The notes: generated by a model not told the origin, from the letters alone. Positions 44,604-53,910 are shown, counted from the stretch's first letter. The stretch is DNA of 64,000 nucleotides from Polynucleobacter sp. MWH-UH19D (GCF_040409795.1 NZ_CP099571.1:372001-436000); one strand, 5' to 3'. Program-made: numbers and translations.

Positions 44604-44819
44604 TCAGTGCTCATCACTTTCTTGATTCTCTTCATTGAGGCTCATCAAGATTGTCGCAAGTAGGCCATAGACTACTTCTGTAGAAATCATCCCATCTTCA
44701 TCTAATTCGTCAATGAGGTCATTTAAGCAGTCTTCGGTAGGCTCATTGAGTAGGGTCATGGCGCATTCACAGCCATAGTTAAAGTCTTCGTCGTTTTGGT
44801 CTTGGTGGTCGTTTGTCAT
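44604..44819 (-). CDS. Small acidic protein, unknown
   Basis: The 71-residue protein is rich in Asp and Glu with only one Lys/Arg-type residue, so it should have a very low pI. It contains NYGCECAMTLLNEPTEDCLNDLIDELDEDGM with three cysteines. No family is recognised, and no membrane segment is seen. The convergent position beside the pterin dehydratase gives no functional clue. Confidence 0.6.
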   Translation of the reverse strand: MTNDHQDQNDEDFNYGCECAMTLLNEPTEDCLNDLIDELDEDGMISTEVVYGLLATILMSLNEENQESDEH

Positions 44820-44924
44820 AGATATCCCTGTGAGAGCTCTCAGAATAGCAAATTACCCGAGGGCTGCATACCAAATACCACTATTTGAAATGCACTACAA
44901 AGCGAGGGTGTGAGCCTGATTTCG

Positions 44925-44938
44925 TGTGCAAGCGCACA
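44925..44938 (+). promoter_or_regulatory. TGTGC-N4-GCACA inverted repeat
   Basis: A perfect 5-bp inverted repeat with a 4-bp spacer lies about 50-64 bp upstream of the molybdenum-hydroxylase operon start. It is a candidate operator; no regulator is identified. Confidence 0.3.
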
Positions 44939-44988
44939 ATTTTGATAATGATTTATAGTAATTTGAAAAATATAACAAAGGAGGCAGT

Positions 44989-45486
44989 ATGCAGCTCAAT
45001 ATCAATGGCCAAGTCCACAATATCGACGTAGAGCCAAATATGCCCTTGCTGTGGGCAATCCGGGAAGTAGTAGGTTTAACTGGTACGAAGTATGGGTGCG
45101 GTGTAGCGCAATGTGGTGCTTGTACTGTTTATATGAATGGTGAACCAGTGCGCTCTTGCTCCATTCCAGTATCAGCTGTTGGCGCCGCCAAAATTACGAC
45201 CATTGAATCGCTATCTAAAGACAATACCCATCCCGTCCAGAAAGCTTGGATTGCTCTAGACGTGCCTCAGTGTGGCTATTGCCAGTCTGGCCAGGTAATG
45301 GCAGCTGCTGCCTTACTTAAACGAATTCCAAAGCCGACAGATGCTGATATTGATAATGCGATGTCAAACGTTTGTCGTTGCGGTACTTATCAAAAAATCC
45401 GCGACGGTATTCACGTGGCATCAGGTCAGAAAAAATTAGCAGAAGTATTGGCGCAGTATCAGGCTTCACCAGCGACGCGTGGTTAA
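44989..45486 (+). CDS. Molybdenum hydroxylase 2Fe-2S subunit (isoquinoline 1-oxidoreductase alpha-like)
   Basis: The 165-residue protein carries two 2Fe-2S clusters. The plant-type ferredoxin set is Cys37, Cys42, Cys45 and Cys57 (YGCGVAQCGACTVYMNGEPV), and the helical domain set is Cys95, Cys98, Cys129 and Cys131 (QCGYCQSGQ, VCRCGTY). This is the small subunit of the xanthine-oxidase superfamily. A GGAGG site precedes the ATG. It feeds electrons from the Mo subunit encoded next to an unknown acceptor. No FAD subunit is present, which fits the IorAB/aldehyde-oxidase-like type rather than XDH. Confidence 0.92.
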   Translation: MQLNINGQVHNIDVEPNMPLLWAIREVVGLTGTKYGCGVAQCGACTVYMNGEPVRSCSIPVSAVGAAKITTIESLSKDNTHPVQKAWIALDVPQCGYCQSGQVMAAAALLKRIPKPTDADIDNAMSNVCRCGTYQKIRDGIHVASGQKKLAEVLAQYQASPATRG

Positions 45487-45496
45487 GGAGAAGAAT

Positions 45497-47707
45497 ATGA
45501 CACTAAAAAATACTTCACGTCGCGATTTCATTATCAAAGGTGCCGTCCTAGGCGGAGGCTTAATGCTAGGTATTGGTGCCTTGCCAGAAAATGCTTTAGC
45601 TCAGGCTGGTGCTACATATGACCCCAATACACCTACCATAGCTGGTGATGCAGAGGTCAATGCCTGGGTCAGCATCAAACCAGATGACACTGTGTATATT
45701 CGTATTGCTCGTTCAGAGATGGGGCAAGGTACTCGCACTGGCTTAGCGCAGTTGGTGACTGAAGAGTTGGAGTGCAACTGGAAGAAAGTGAAAACCCAGT
45801 CAGCAACACCAGGACAAAGTTTGGCTCGCAAACGGGTATGGGGTGAGCATGGCACTGGCGGTAGTCGTGGCATCCGAATTTCTGAAGATTATGTTCGACG
45901 CGGTGCTGCAGCTGCTCGCATAATGTTGCTTCAGGCAGCCGCAAATCAATGGAATGTTCCTGTTACTGAATTAACTGTTGATAAAGGTGTAATTACGCAT
46001 ATTCCTTCAGGACGCAAAACTACTTATGGAAAAGTCGCTGAGCTCGCATCTACATTAACGCCCCCTGATCCAAAGTCGATTGCCTTAAGAGATCCACGCA
46101 AATGGAAGGTGGCTGGTCAACCTTATGCACGGATTGATACCGCTAGCAAAGTAAATGGCTCCAAGGTATATGGCGCAGACTTGCTGATGCCTGGAATGCT
46201 GTGTGCTTCAGTAAAGTCCTGCCCAGTATTTGGTGGCAAGCTCGTAAGTTATGACGAGGCAAAGATTAAGGGAATGCGGGGCGTCAAGGGCGTTGTGCAG
46301 ATTAACGATAGTACCGTTGCGGTTGTAGCTGATACCTGGTGGCGTGCAAACACTGCTTTAAATGCTTTACCAATCGTTTGGGATGAGGGTAAAGCCGCAA
46401 ATGTGTCTCAAGACGATATTAATAAGATGTTGCGCAGCGGCTTAGATGAGCAAGGCGATTTTTGGCAGCGCAAAGTTGGAGACGCGCCTGAAGCAATTAA
46501 TAGTTCAGCCAAAAAAGTTGAGGCGATTTACTTCACGCCATATCGTGCGCACGTCACGATGGAGCCAATGAATGCAACTGTCAAGATTAGTGGCGATCGT
46601 GCTGAGGCTTGGGTACCAACACAAAATGGTGAAGGTTCATTAGCTGCATTGTCTGAGGCTACTGGTATTCCTTTGGCTAACTGCGAAGTCTACAAGTTAG
46701 ACTCCGGATGTGGTCTTGGTCGTCGCGGTTCTACACAAGACTTTGTAACTTATGCGGCCAAAGTGGCACAGAAGTTTCCGGGGACGCCTGTAAAGGTCTT
46801 GTGGAGTCGCGAAGAAGATATGACTCATGATTACTATCACCCAATTGCGATGGCAAAGATGAGTGCTGGTATTGATGGTGGCGGCAATATTACCGGTATG
46901 CATATCAAGGTGGCAGGGCAATCAATTAACGCCACATTGGCACCCGCTGCAATTAAAAATGGAAAAGATGAGCGGCAATTACAAGGGTTTTATGAAAATG
47001 GCCCTGATGCTCAACTTGGTTATACCTTCCCAACTCTCTTGACTGAGTACGTCATGAAAAATACTCATGTCCCAGTGGGTCCATGGCGTGGCGTGAATAC
47101 AAATCAAAATGGCATCTTTATGGAGTGCTTTATGGATGAGTGCGCTAAAGCAGCCGGTAAAGATCCAGTGAAGTTCAGGCAAGCAGTGATGCAAAATCAT
47201 CCGAAGCATTTAGGGGTGCTCAATGCTGCTGCTGAAAAAGCAAACTGGGATAGGCCTCTACCCGCAGGCACTTACCGTGGCGTCGCTCAATTCATGGGAT
47301 ATGCGAGCTACTCAGCCTGTGTTGCTGAAGTTTCGGTGGATGGAAAAATGGTCCATGTGAAACGCTTGGTATTTGCCCTGAATTCAGGTCACGTCGTTAA
47401 CCCTTACTTAACTCGTGAGCAGATTGAAGGTTCTGTAGCGATGGCATTAGGAGCTATTTTCAATCCAGAAATCACCGTTGAAAATGGTCGCATTAAGCAG
47501 CAGAATCTCGACTCTTATCCTATGCTGAAATTGTCTTCAACTCCTAGAATCGAAACCGTTTTAGTGCCTACTTATGATTTTTGGGGTGGTGTAGGCGAGC
47601 CAACTATTTGCGTTGTTGGTCCTGCAGTTGCTAACGCGGTATCTGCTGCTATTGGCAGACCGGTACGCAATTTCCCTCTGTACAAGGAAGGCTTGAGTCT
47701 GGCTTAG
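45497..47707 (+). CDS. Molybdenum hydroxylase catalytic subunit (isoquinoline 1-oxidoreductase beta-like)
   Basis: The ~736-residue protein begins with a twin-arginine signal (SRRDFIIKGAVLGGGLMLG), so the heterodimer is probably exported folded. It has the Mo-pterin cytosine-dinucleotide binding pattern of the IorB group, including LDSGCGLGRRGSTQDFVTYA, FALNSGHVVNPYLTREQIEG and, near the end, WGGVGEPTICVVGPAVANAV with the GVGE active-site Glu. The start at 45497 is chosen for AAGGAG at ideal spacing; the small-subunit gene ends 10 bp upstream. Substrate is unknown: N-heterocycles or aldehydes are the family range. A terminator follows. Confidence 0.92.
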   Translation: MTLKNTSRRDFIIKGAVLGGGLMLGIGALPENALAQAGATYDPNTPTIAGDAEVNAWVSIKPDDTVYIRIARSEMGQGTRTGLAQLVTEELECNWKKVKTQSATPGQSLARKRVWGEHGTGGSRGIRISEDYVRRGAAAARIMLLQAAANQWNVPVTELTVDKGVITHIPSGRKTTYGKVAELASTLTPPDPKSIALRDPRKWKVAGQPYARIDTASKVNGSKVYGADLLMPGMLCASVKSCPVFGGKLVSYDEAKIKGMRGVKGVVQINDSTVAVVADTWWRANTALNALPIVWDEGKAANVSQDDINKMLRSGLDEQGDFWQRKVGDAPEAINSSAKKVEAIYFTPYRAHVTMEPMNATVKISGDRAEAWVPTQNGEGSLAALSEATGIPLANCEVYKLDSGCGLGRRGSTQDFVTYAAKVAQKFPGTPVKVLWSREEDMTHDYYHPIAMAKMSAGIDGGGNITGMHIKVAGQSINATLAPAAIKNGKDERQLQGFYENGPDAQLGYTFPTLLTEYVMKNTHVPVGPWRGVNTNQNGIFMECFMDECAKAAGKDPVKFRQAVMQNHPKHLGVLNAAAEKANWDRPLPAGTYRGVAQFMGYASYSACVAEVSVDGKMVHVKRLVFALNSGHVVNPYLTREQIEGSVAMALGAIFNPEITVENGRIKQQNLDSYPMLKLSSTPRIETVLVPTYDFWGGVGEPTICVVGPAVANAVSAAIGRPVRNFPLYKEGLSLA

Positions 47708-47738
47708 TAGTCTGTCTAGTAATTTCATTTGTAGTATC

Positions 47739-47776
47739 AGACTCCATCAGTTGAATGATTGATGGAGTCTTTTTAT
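47739..47776 (+). terminator. Intrinsic terminator after the molybdenum hydroxylase operon
   Basis: An 11-bp stem AGACTCCATCA/TGATGGAGTCT closes a 10-nt loop and is followed by TTTTTATTT. Confidence 0.88.
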
Positions 47777-47818
47777 TTCAGCGTGATGCCTTTTTTGTAT
47801 TTGACTTACTATTGAGTC

Positions 47819-48403
47819 ATGCAGGCCAGAATCCATATCATCAAAAGCGTTCTATTTTTGATTTCTCTAATCCCCTTAGGGCGCCTGCTATGGCTAGCCA
47901 GCGATGATGGATTAGGCGCAAATCCGATCGAATTTATCACCCGATCAACAGGAACTTGGGCCCTAGTATTTTTGTGTATTGCCCTTGCTATGACTCCCAT
48001 AAGAATGTTTACTGGCTCTGCATCTTGGATTAAGTTGCGTCGTATGTTGGGGCTCTTTTGTTTCTTTTATGCCAGCTTACATTTTGTAATTTGGCTTTAT
48101 TTAGATCAAACCCTCGATTTACAAGCAATGATTCATGACGTACTTAAGCGTCCATTTATTACGATGGGATTTTTGAGTCTCGCACTGTTAATTCCTTTGG
48201 CACTGACATCCAATCAATGGTCGATTCGTAAGCTAGGCAAGAATTGGGCCTTATTGCATAAATTAGTTTATGTCATTGCTTGCACAGTAATTGTTCACTA
48301 CTGGTGGCATAAGGCCGGAAAAAATGATTTAGGTACAGTCGCTATTTATGCTGTTGTCATCGTGGGCTTGCTCTGTTTACGCTTGCCAATCATTCGTAGG
48401 TGA
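47819..48403 (+). CDS. msrQ: MsrQ (YedZ) haem-binding subunit of methionine sulfoxide reductase
   Basis: The 194-residue integral membrane protein has six hydrophobic segments. It shows the ferric-reductase-like MsrQ features: STGTWALVFLCIALAMTPIR, LRRMLGLFCFFYASLHFVIWL with a haem-ligand His, LLHKLVYVIACTVIVHYWWHK with further histidines. It passes electrons from the quinone pool or cytosolic flavin to MsrP. It sits 7.2 kb from msrP, with the Mo hydroxylase and others between, and has its own position after a terminator. Confidence 0.88.
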   Translation: MQARIHIIKSVLFLISLIPLGRLLWLASDDGLGANPIEFITRSTGTWALVFLCIALAMTPIRMFTGSASWIKLRRMLGLFCFFYASLHFVIWLYLDQTLDLQAMIHDVLKRPFITMGFLSLALLIPLALTSNQWSIRKLGKNWALLHKLVYVIACTVIVHYWWHKAGKNDLGTVAIYAVVIVGLLCLRLPIIRR

Positions 48404-48437
48404 TTCGTAACTTAAGATTCATAAAATGAATGAGATC

Positions 48438-49061
48438 TTATTCCGCGAAGACAAGTTCCGGAATTGAGTCTAAGTTTAATAACTCAAGAGCAGAATCTGG
48501 GGTGGCATTAAGCCAATGATCAAAAAGATCGGGCCGCAAAGGTACGACCGTACGCTTTTCATCCTCGGGCTTATGGCAACGTCGCATCAATGGATGTTCG
48601 CTAGCGTCAATCGTTAGCATCGAGAACGAGACAATTAATTCACCAGTTTCAGGTTCTGTCCAGGTATCCCAAATGGAGGCAATTGCCATGGGTTCGCGAT
48701 TGGCTTGACTAATTTTTGCCCTAACAGCTTTGCCAGATTCGTAGCAGGGTTCATAAAATGCGTCCGCCAAGGCTAAAGCGAAGTGGCGTTTAGTCCATGC
48801 GTATTTGTAGGAGGGTTTTTGACTCACAGTTTCTGAGCGGGCGTTATACGTTTTTCTGCTAAATTCCTCATCTTTTGCCCACGTTGGAACCAGTCCAAAG
48901 CGCGCTGGTCCAATAGCAGTGCGCTGAGTATTGTGACTTTTCAGAATAATCATTCCCGGGTAGGTGGGAAAGACATCATGACTGCTTGATGCTGGCAAAT
49001 CCAGGTCAAAGTGAGTCTTGACCCAATCAGTGTTGGCGGTGGTGAGGTATTGAACACACAT
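48438..49061 (-). CDS. SRAP/HMCES-type abasic-site protein (YedK)
   Basis: The 207-residue protein begins MCVQY, giving the catalytic Cys2 after Met removal, as in all SRAP proteins. It then has FGLVPTWAKDE, TYNARSETVSQKPSYKYAW and DAFYEPCYE, MAIASIWDTW, and a HPLMRRCHKPEDEKRTVVPL segment in the position of the usual HxRMP motif. The family crosslinks to abasic sites in single-stranded DNA to protect them. The ASN-Arg-Ser core (NARSET) is intact. The GFYEW element is changed to AFYEP, so some divergence exists. Confidence 0.85.
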   Translation of the reverse strand: MCVQYLTTANTDWVKTHFDLDLPASSSHDVFPTYPGMIILKSHNTQRTAIGPARFGLVPTWAKDEEFSRKTYNARSETVSQKPSYKYAWTKRHFALALADAFYEPCYESGKAVRAKISQANREPMAIASIWDTWTEPETGELIVSFSMLTIDASEHPLMRRCHKPEDEKRTVVPLRPDLFDHWLNATPDSALELLNLDSIPELVFAE

Positions 49062-49131
49062 AAAACTATTTTACTGACGGTTATCTTGAGATCAACTGTT
49101 ACCATTGAGTCTCTATAGATAAGAGGTTCTC

Positions 49132-49947
49132 ATGAGAAAACTAGTATTCAAAAGCCTATTACTCACTGCGCTTGTTAGTGCAACAGGCTCGATTTATGCA
49201 CAACAAAGTGGCTTGCCAATAAATGCCGCTGCATCAGTGAATGGCGTCATCATTACCAATGATATGGTTGAGCAAGGAATTAGAGTTGCTTTATCCCAGG
49301 GCCAAAAGGATTCCCCTGAGTTACGTAAAGCGGTGATTGAAAAATACATAGAGGTGCTATTACTTTCGCAACAAGCTGAAAAAGATGGTTTGGCGAATTC
49401 GGAAAAAGCCAATACACAGCTTGCTATGATTCGCCAAAACTATTTAGCTGATTTGGAGTTAGCTACTTTTATGGAGAAGAATCCTGTTACCGATGCTGAT
49501 GTTCGTGCCGAGTACAACAAGCAAGTGGCATCTTTGGGTCCACAGGGCATGATTGTGGAATACAAGATTAGCGATATTGCTGTGGCAACCGAGGCAGATG
49601 CTCAAGCCGCAATGAGTCGAATTAAAAAGGGTGAGTCATTTGATAAGGTTGCTCGCAGTGCTTCCTTAGCTCCGAATAAGGCTCAGGGTGGGGCGGCTGG
49701 CTGGGTTCAGCCTGGCCAACTCCCTCAGCCACTCTCTGTCGCCATTGTCAATCTCAGCAAAGGTCAAGTATCTGCTCCGATTCAGATGCAGCAAGGCTGG
49801 TATTTAATTAAGCTGGAGGATAAACGCTCAAGCAAACCGCCTAGCTTTGAGCAGGCAGAAAAAGCCGTCCGAGCAGGTTTGATGCAGAAAAAGCAATTTG
49901 AGTTTCTCTCCCAGATCGCCAAAGATTCTAAGATCGTAGTGCAGTAA
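49132..49947 (+). CDS. Periplasmic parvulin-type peptidyl-prolyl isomerase
   Basis: The 271-residue protein has a signal peptide (KSLLLTALVSATGSIYAQQ), an N-terminal SurA-like helical chaperone region (ASVNGVIITNDMVEQGIRVAL, EKYIEVLLLSQQA) and one parvulin domain near 125-240. The domain contains ISDIAVATEADAQAAMSRIKKGESFDKVARSAS, GGAAGWVQPGQLPQPL and QQGWYLIKLEDKR. It assists folding of exported or outer-membrane proteins. It is convergent with folA, with a shared terminator. Confidence 0.88.
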   Translation: MRKLVFKSLLLTALVSATGSIYAQQSGLPINAAASVNGVIITNDMVEQGIRVALSQGQKDSPELRKAVIEKYIEVLLLSQQAEKDGLANSEKANTQLAMIRQNYLADLELATFMEKNPVTDADVRAEYNKQVASLGPQGMIVEYKISDIAVATEADAQAAMSRIKKGESFDKVARSASLAPNKAQGGAAGWVQPGQLPQPLSVAIVNLSKGQVSAPIQMQQGWYLIKLEDKRSSKPPSFEQAEKAVRAGLMQKKQFEFLSQIAKDSKIVVQ

Positions 49948-49975
49948 AAAAGGCCCTTCGGGGCCTTTCGATTTT
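49948..49975 (+). terminator. Bidirectional terminator between the parvulin gene and folA
   Basis: A GGCCC/GGGCC-based stem (AAAGGCCC/GGGCCTTT) around a TTCG tetraloop has A and T runs on both sides, serving both convergent genes. Confidence 0.85.
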
Positions 49976-49979
49976 CTGC

Positions 49980-50468
49980 TTACTTGCGCTCTAGCGTGAG
50001 AAAGGCGAAGTGAATATCGTTTTCGGATCCCGGTACGCGCTCTACCTCTTTCCAGTCGGATGTGTTGGGGATTTCAAAGAAGGTGTCGCCGCCTTCTACA
50101 TCAATATCAATTTCCGTTACATATAAACGGTCAGCTCTATCGAATCCTTGTTTGAATAACTGTTCTCCACCAATCACAAACACCCTAGGAAACTCAGCAA
50201 GCCTAGTGAGTGCCTCGTCTAGCGAGCCCGCAAGCTCTGCGCCTGCAGGCGCATAGTCAGCATTACGGCTGATGACAATATTGCGACGCCCTGGCAATGG
50301 ACGACCAATAGACTCCCAAGTTTTTCTTCCCATGATGACAGGGTGACCCATGGTGACACGTTTAAAAAACTGGAGGTCGGCTGAAATTTTCCAGGGCATC
50401 TGATTGTCTCGGCCAATCACGTGGTTACGTGAACGAGCAACAATCATGGAGATGGCAGGTTGAGTCAT
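49980..50468 (-). CDS. folA: Dihydrofolate reductase
   Basis: The 162-residue protein has the DHFR features ISMIVARSRNHVIGRDNQMPW, KRVTMGHPVIMGRKTWESIGRPLPGRRNIVISR and VIGGEQLFKQGFDRADRLYVTEI, with the acidic active-site residue in its usual place. It regenerates tetrahydrofolate after thymidylate synthase, which lies 20 bp upstream in the same operon. Length is close to E. coli FolA (159). Confidence 0.95.
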   Translation of the reverse strand: MTQPAISMIVARSRNHVIGRDNQMPWKISADLQFFKRVTMGHPVIMGRKTWESIGRPLPGRRNIVISRNADYAPAGAELAGSLDEALTRLAEFPRVFVIGGEQLFKQGFDRADRLYVTEIDIDVEGGDTFFEIPNTSDWKEVERVPGSENDIHFAFLTLERK

Positions 50469-50488
50469 AAGAGGGATAAAAAAGAGGC

Positions 50489-51283
50489 TTAGACAGCTAC
50501 AGGAGCTTTGATATGGGGGTGAGATTCATAGCCAACGATCTCAAAATCCTCAAACTCATATTCAAAAATGGAGTTCGGTTTGCGCAGGATATTGAGTTTT
50601 GGTAACGGGAAAAAATCTCTGGATAGTTGCAAATTAACTTGCTCCAAATGATTGCTATACAAGTGACAATCTCCGCCGGTCCAAATAAAGTCACCTACTT
50701 CTAAATTGCATTGTTGCGCCATCATATGGGTCAATAGAGCATAACTAGCAATGTTAAATGGCACACCTAAGAAAATATCCGCACTGCGCTGATAGAGTTG
50801 GCAAGAAAGCTTGCCATTGGCAACATAGAACTGAAAGAAAGCATGGCATGGCGCTAATGCCATACGTGGAATATCGGCTACGTTCCACGCAGAGACAATA
50901 ATGCGACGTGAGTCAGGATTCTTTTTGATGGTCTCAACAACTTCAGAGATCTGATCGATATGCTGACCATTTGGCGCTGGCCATGAGCGCCACTGATAAC
51001 CATAGATAGGACCAAGATCGCCATCTGGTGCAGCCCATTCATTCCAGATAGAGACACCACGCTCTTTGAGCCAATTATTGTCCGTGCTACCTTTGAGGAA
51101 CCAGAGCAATTCATAAATGATGGACTTGAGGTGCAACTTCTTGGTTGTCACCATTGGGAAGCCATCCGCCAAATTAAAACGCATCTGATGCCCAAATACA
51201 GAGATCGTGCCTGTGCCGGTCCTATCGGACTTTTTGACGCCCTTAGCAAGGACTTCTTTCATGAGATCGTGATATTGGCGCAT
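50489..51283 (-). CDS. thyA: Thymidylate synthase
   Basis: The 264-residue protein has exactly the E. coli ThyA length. It shows [20 protein letters not shown], the substrate-phosphate arginines, [31 protein letters not shown] with catalytic Cys near 146, [22 protein letters not shown] and the [18 protein letters not shown] segment. It methylates dUMP with 5,10-methylene-THF. It is paired with folA downstream, the classical thyA-folA operon. Confidence 0.97.
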   Translation of the reverse strand: MRQYHDLMKEVLAKGVKKSDRTGTGTISVFGHQMRFNLADGFPMVTTKKLHLKSIIYELLWFLKGSTDNNWLKERGVSIWNEWAAPDGDLGPIYGYQWRSWPAPNGQHIDQISEVVETIKKNPDSRRIIVSAWNVADIPRMALAPCHAFFQFYVANGKLSCQLYQRSADIFLGVPFNIASYALLTHMMAQQCNLEVGDFIWTGGDCHLYSNHLEQVNLQLSRDFFPLPKLNILRKPNSIFEYEFEDFEIVGYESHPHIKAPVAV

Positions 51284-51352
51284 AGGGTAGTGGTTAAATT
51301 AAGTGCTAATTAAGGTGCTAAATACGATTAATTATTTACGAATAGGGATAGC

Positions 51353-52396
51353 TTACTCGAATGTGGGCGACTCTACCCCAAGGGCTTTATGTAGCTTGGT
51401 AGAGGTGGTGGTGTATTGCAGTTGAATCGGCTTTTCTGGGTTTAAATAGGCGGCTGCGGCAAAGGCAGCTAAGGCAGCCTCATGAAAGCCTGACAAAATG
51501 AGTTTTTTCTTTCCGGGGTAGATATTGATATCACCTACTGCATAAATACCCAGAATGCTAGTCTGAAATTTTTCAGTATCAACAGCAATCTGCCTGCGGT
51601 CTATATCTAAACCCCAGTCGGCGATTGGACCTAATTTTGGAGAGAGTCCAAAGAAGATCAGGAGATCATCTAAAGCCAATGATTGGGTAGCGCCATCAAT
51701 ATCTTCAACGGCAATACTAGTCAACATTCCACTCTGAATTTGAAGTTCGGTAATTTGCCCAATCAGCAATTGAATCTTTCCCCGATCACAGAGTTCGCGC
51801 ATTTTTGCGATTGACTGGGGCGCTGCCTTAAATTCATTGCGACGATGAATAAGGGTGACGCTTGCTGCAGTATTAGCAAAATACAAGGCCCAATCTAGCG
51901 CAGCATCCCCGCCACCACAAATAACGATGCGCTTACCTATGAATTGCTCAGGCTGTTTAACATGATAGAAAACTTGTTGACCAACTAGAGGTTCAATACC
52001 CTCAAGATTCAGTAGTCTTGGCTGAAAGGCGCCAACACCAGCCGCAATAAACACCGTTTTGGAGAGAAAGGATTTATTTTCTGAAGTGATTAATAGAAAT
52101 CGTCCATCTCTTTGTTGTTCAAGGCTAGCCACCTCTTGCCCTAAATAGAATTGGGGTTTAAATGGTTCAATTTGTTTTAGTAGATTACGAACCAGTTCCC
52201 GACCAGTGCATACAGGCAACGCAGGAATATCGTAAATCGGTTTATCTGGATAAAGCTCAATGCATTGACCACCAATTTCCGGCAAAGCATCAATGACGTG
52301 GGCTTTAATTTCTAGGAGGCCAAGTTCAAAAACTTGAAAGAGTCCCACAGGGCCGGCGCCAATAATGACTGCATCAGCTTCTGTGGGGGAGTGCAA
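51353..52396 (-). CDS. Ferredoxin/flavodoxin-NADP reductase, thioredoxin-reductase-like
   Basis: The 347-residue FAD/NAD(P) protein has two Rossmann motifs, [19 protein letters not shown] near residues 10-28 and [21 protein letters not shown] near 157-177, with [19 protein letters not shown] between and no CxxC redox pair. This is the TrxR-like FNR type of Bacillus YumC and Chlorobium. The start is TTG at 52396. It lies 47 bp after fdxA on the same strand, so the encoded ferredoxin is its likely partner. Confidence 0.88.
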   Translation of the reverse strand: MHSPTEADAVIIGAGPVGLFQVFELGLLEIKAHVIDALPEIGGQCIELYPDKPIYDIPALPVCTGRELVRNLLKQIEPFKPQFYLGQEVASLEQQRDGRFLLITSENKSFLSKTVFIAAGVGAFQPRLLNLEGIEPLVGQQVFYHVKQPEQFIGKRIVICGGGDAALDWALYFANTAASVTLIHRRNEFKAAPQSIAKMRELCDRGKIQLLIGQITELQIQSGMLTSIAVEDIDGATQSLALDDLLIFFGLSPKLGPIADWGLDIDRRQIAVDTEKFQTSILGIYAVGDINIYPGKKKLILSGFHEAALAAFAAAAYLNPEKPIQLQYTTTSTKLHKALGVESPTFE

Positions 52397-52443
52397 AAGA
52401 ATTCTCTGATTGAATTAGTGCAATAAATTACCGCACTGATGAT

Positions 52444-52767
52444 TTACTTCACCAACTGATCGAGTTTATTTTTAACGTCTTTCCACTCTTCAGCATCCGG
52501 CAGCGCTGCTTTAGATTTGGTGATTGAAGTCCATGATGGTGATAATTCTGCATTGAGCTTAATGAAAGCTTGTTGATCACCCGGCACATCATCTTCCGCA
52601 TAAATCGCATTTACTGGGCACTCAGGAACACACACTGCGCAATCGATGCACTCGTCTGGATCGATGACTAGAAAATTAGGGCCTTCGCGGAAGCAGTCAA
52701 CAGGGCATACATCAACACAGTCGGTGTATTTGCAGCGGATGCAGGATTCGGTAACAACGTAAGTCAT
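52444..52767 (-). CDS. fdxA: 7Fe ferredoxin FdxA
   Basis: The 107-residue protein opens [21 protein letters not shown] and continues [20 protein letters not shown], with cysteines at 9, 17, 21, 40, 43, 46 and 50 that can bind one 3Fe-4S and one 4Fe-4S cluster, as in Azotobacter-type FdxA. Cys12 and Cys25 are extra. The C-terminal ~45 residues are the usual FdxA extension. It supplies low-potential electrons, and the FNR gene downstream is the likely reductase. Confidence 0.95.
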   Translation of the reverse strand: MTYVVTESCIRCKYTDCVDVCPVDCFREGPNFLVIDPDECIDCAVCVPECPVNAIYAEDDVPGDQQAFIKLNAELSPSWTSITKSKAALPDAEEWKDVKNKLDQLVK

Positions 52768-52862
52768 GATCTTGGTTAATAGACCCCAAAGAGGCGGTTT
52801 CTGAGTTGTAAAACCCCAATTTTAGCCGAAATAGCCCCATCTAATTGAGGTAAAGTTCCTCT

Positions 52863-53876
52863 ATGAATACAACGACCAATACCCAAAATAGCAGTGCAAA
52901 ACCCAAAATCCTCGTCGCTAGGGCTATTTTCCCGGAGGCTTTAGCCAAATTAGAGGAGGCCTTTGAAGTTCGCTCCAATCAAGAAGATGTGATTTTTACG
53001 CCCGAGCAGTTACAAAAGGAACTCTCAGGAGTAGTAGGGGCTTTAGTTGCTGGCAGTGAGCGTATTGACGCAGCAGCACTGGCAAATGCCAAGGATTTAA
53101 AAGTCGTAGCCAATATCTCAGTGGGCTATAACAACTTTGACGTAACTGCAATTACTGCTGCAGGAATCATGGCGACCAACACTCCAGATGTCCTGACTGA
53201 CACTACAGCTGATTTTGGTTTTGCTTTATTGATGGCAACCGCTAGAAGAATTACCGAGTCAGAGCATTGGGTAAGAGCCGGTCATTGGGATAAATGGTCG
53301 ATTGTGAATAACCCACTTGGTATGGACTTGCATCACAGTACGGTTGGCATTATTGGGATGGGGCGCATTGGTCAAGGTATTGCAAAACGCGCGCTGGGAT
53401 TTGGGATGAATGTGATTTATCACAATCGCAGCCGTTTATCTGAAGCTGATGAAAAAACCTATGGTGCAAAGTATGTTTCTAAAGAAGAGTTATTGCGCAC
53501 GGCTGATCACGTTGTCTTGGTTTTGCCATACACACCAGAGAGTCATCACACCATAGGCGCCAAAGAAATTGCGCTTATGAAACCCACGGCAACCCTGATT
53601 AATATTGCTCGCGGTGGCATTGTGGATGACTTGGCATTAGCTCAAGCATTGAAAGAGAAAAAGATTTTTGCTGCTGGCTTAGATGTTTTTGAGGGTGAGC
53701 CTAAAGTTCATCCAGAATTATTGAAGCTAAGTAATGTCGTGCTAGCGCCGCATATCGCTAGCGCAACAGAGAAGACCCGCAGAGCCATGGTGGATTTAGC
53801 AATTGAGAATGTCATAGCGGCACTATCTGGAAAAAAACCACCAAGCTTGATTAATACGGAAGTTTTTAAAGGCTAG
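52863..53876 (+). CDS. ghrB: D-2-hydroxyacid dehydrogenase, glyoxylate/hydroxypyruvate reductase-like
   Basis: The 337-residue protein is a D-isomer 2-hydroxyacid dehydrogenase. It has VGIIGMGRIGQGIAKRALGFGM as the NAD(P) motif, substrate Arg in NIARGGIVDDLAL, and the C-terminal catalytic Glu and His in GLDVFEGEP and LAPHIASATEKTR. The N-terminal extension (first ~15 residues, Thr/Asn-rich) looks disordered. GhrB-like enzymes reduce glyoxylate and hydroxypyruvate; gluconate/2-ketogluconate reductases are also similar. A terminator follows. Confidence 0.88.
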   Translation: MNTTTNTQNSSAKPKILVARAIFPEALAKLEEAFEVRSNQEDVIFTPEQLQKELSGVVGALVAGSERIDAAALANAKDLKVVANISVGYNNFDVTAITAAGIMATNTPDVLTDTTADFGFALLMATARRITESEHWVRAGHWDKWSIVNNPLGMDLHHSTVGIIGMGRIGQGIAKRALGFGMNVIYHNRSRLSEADEKTYGAKYVSKEELLRTADHVVLVLPYTPESHHTIGAKEIALMKPTATLINIARGGIVDDLALAQALKEKKIFAAGLDVFEGEPKVHPELLKLSNVVLAPHIASATEKTRRAMVDLAIENVIAALSGKKPPSLINTEVFKG

Positions 53877-53910
53877 TTCAATCGCGAGTAGTTCTGGTAA
53901 TCCACAAAAT

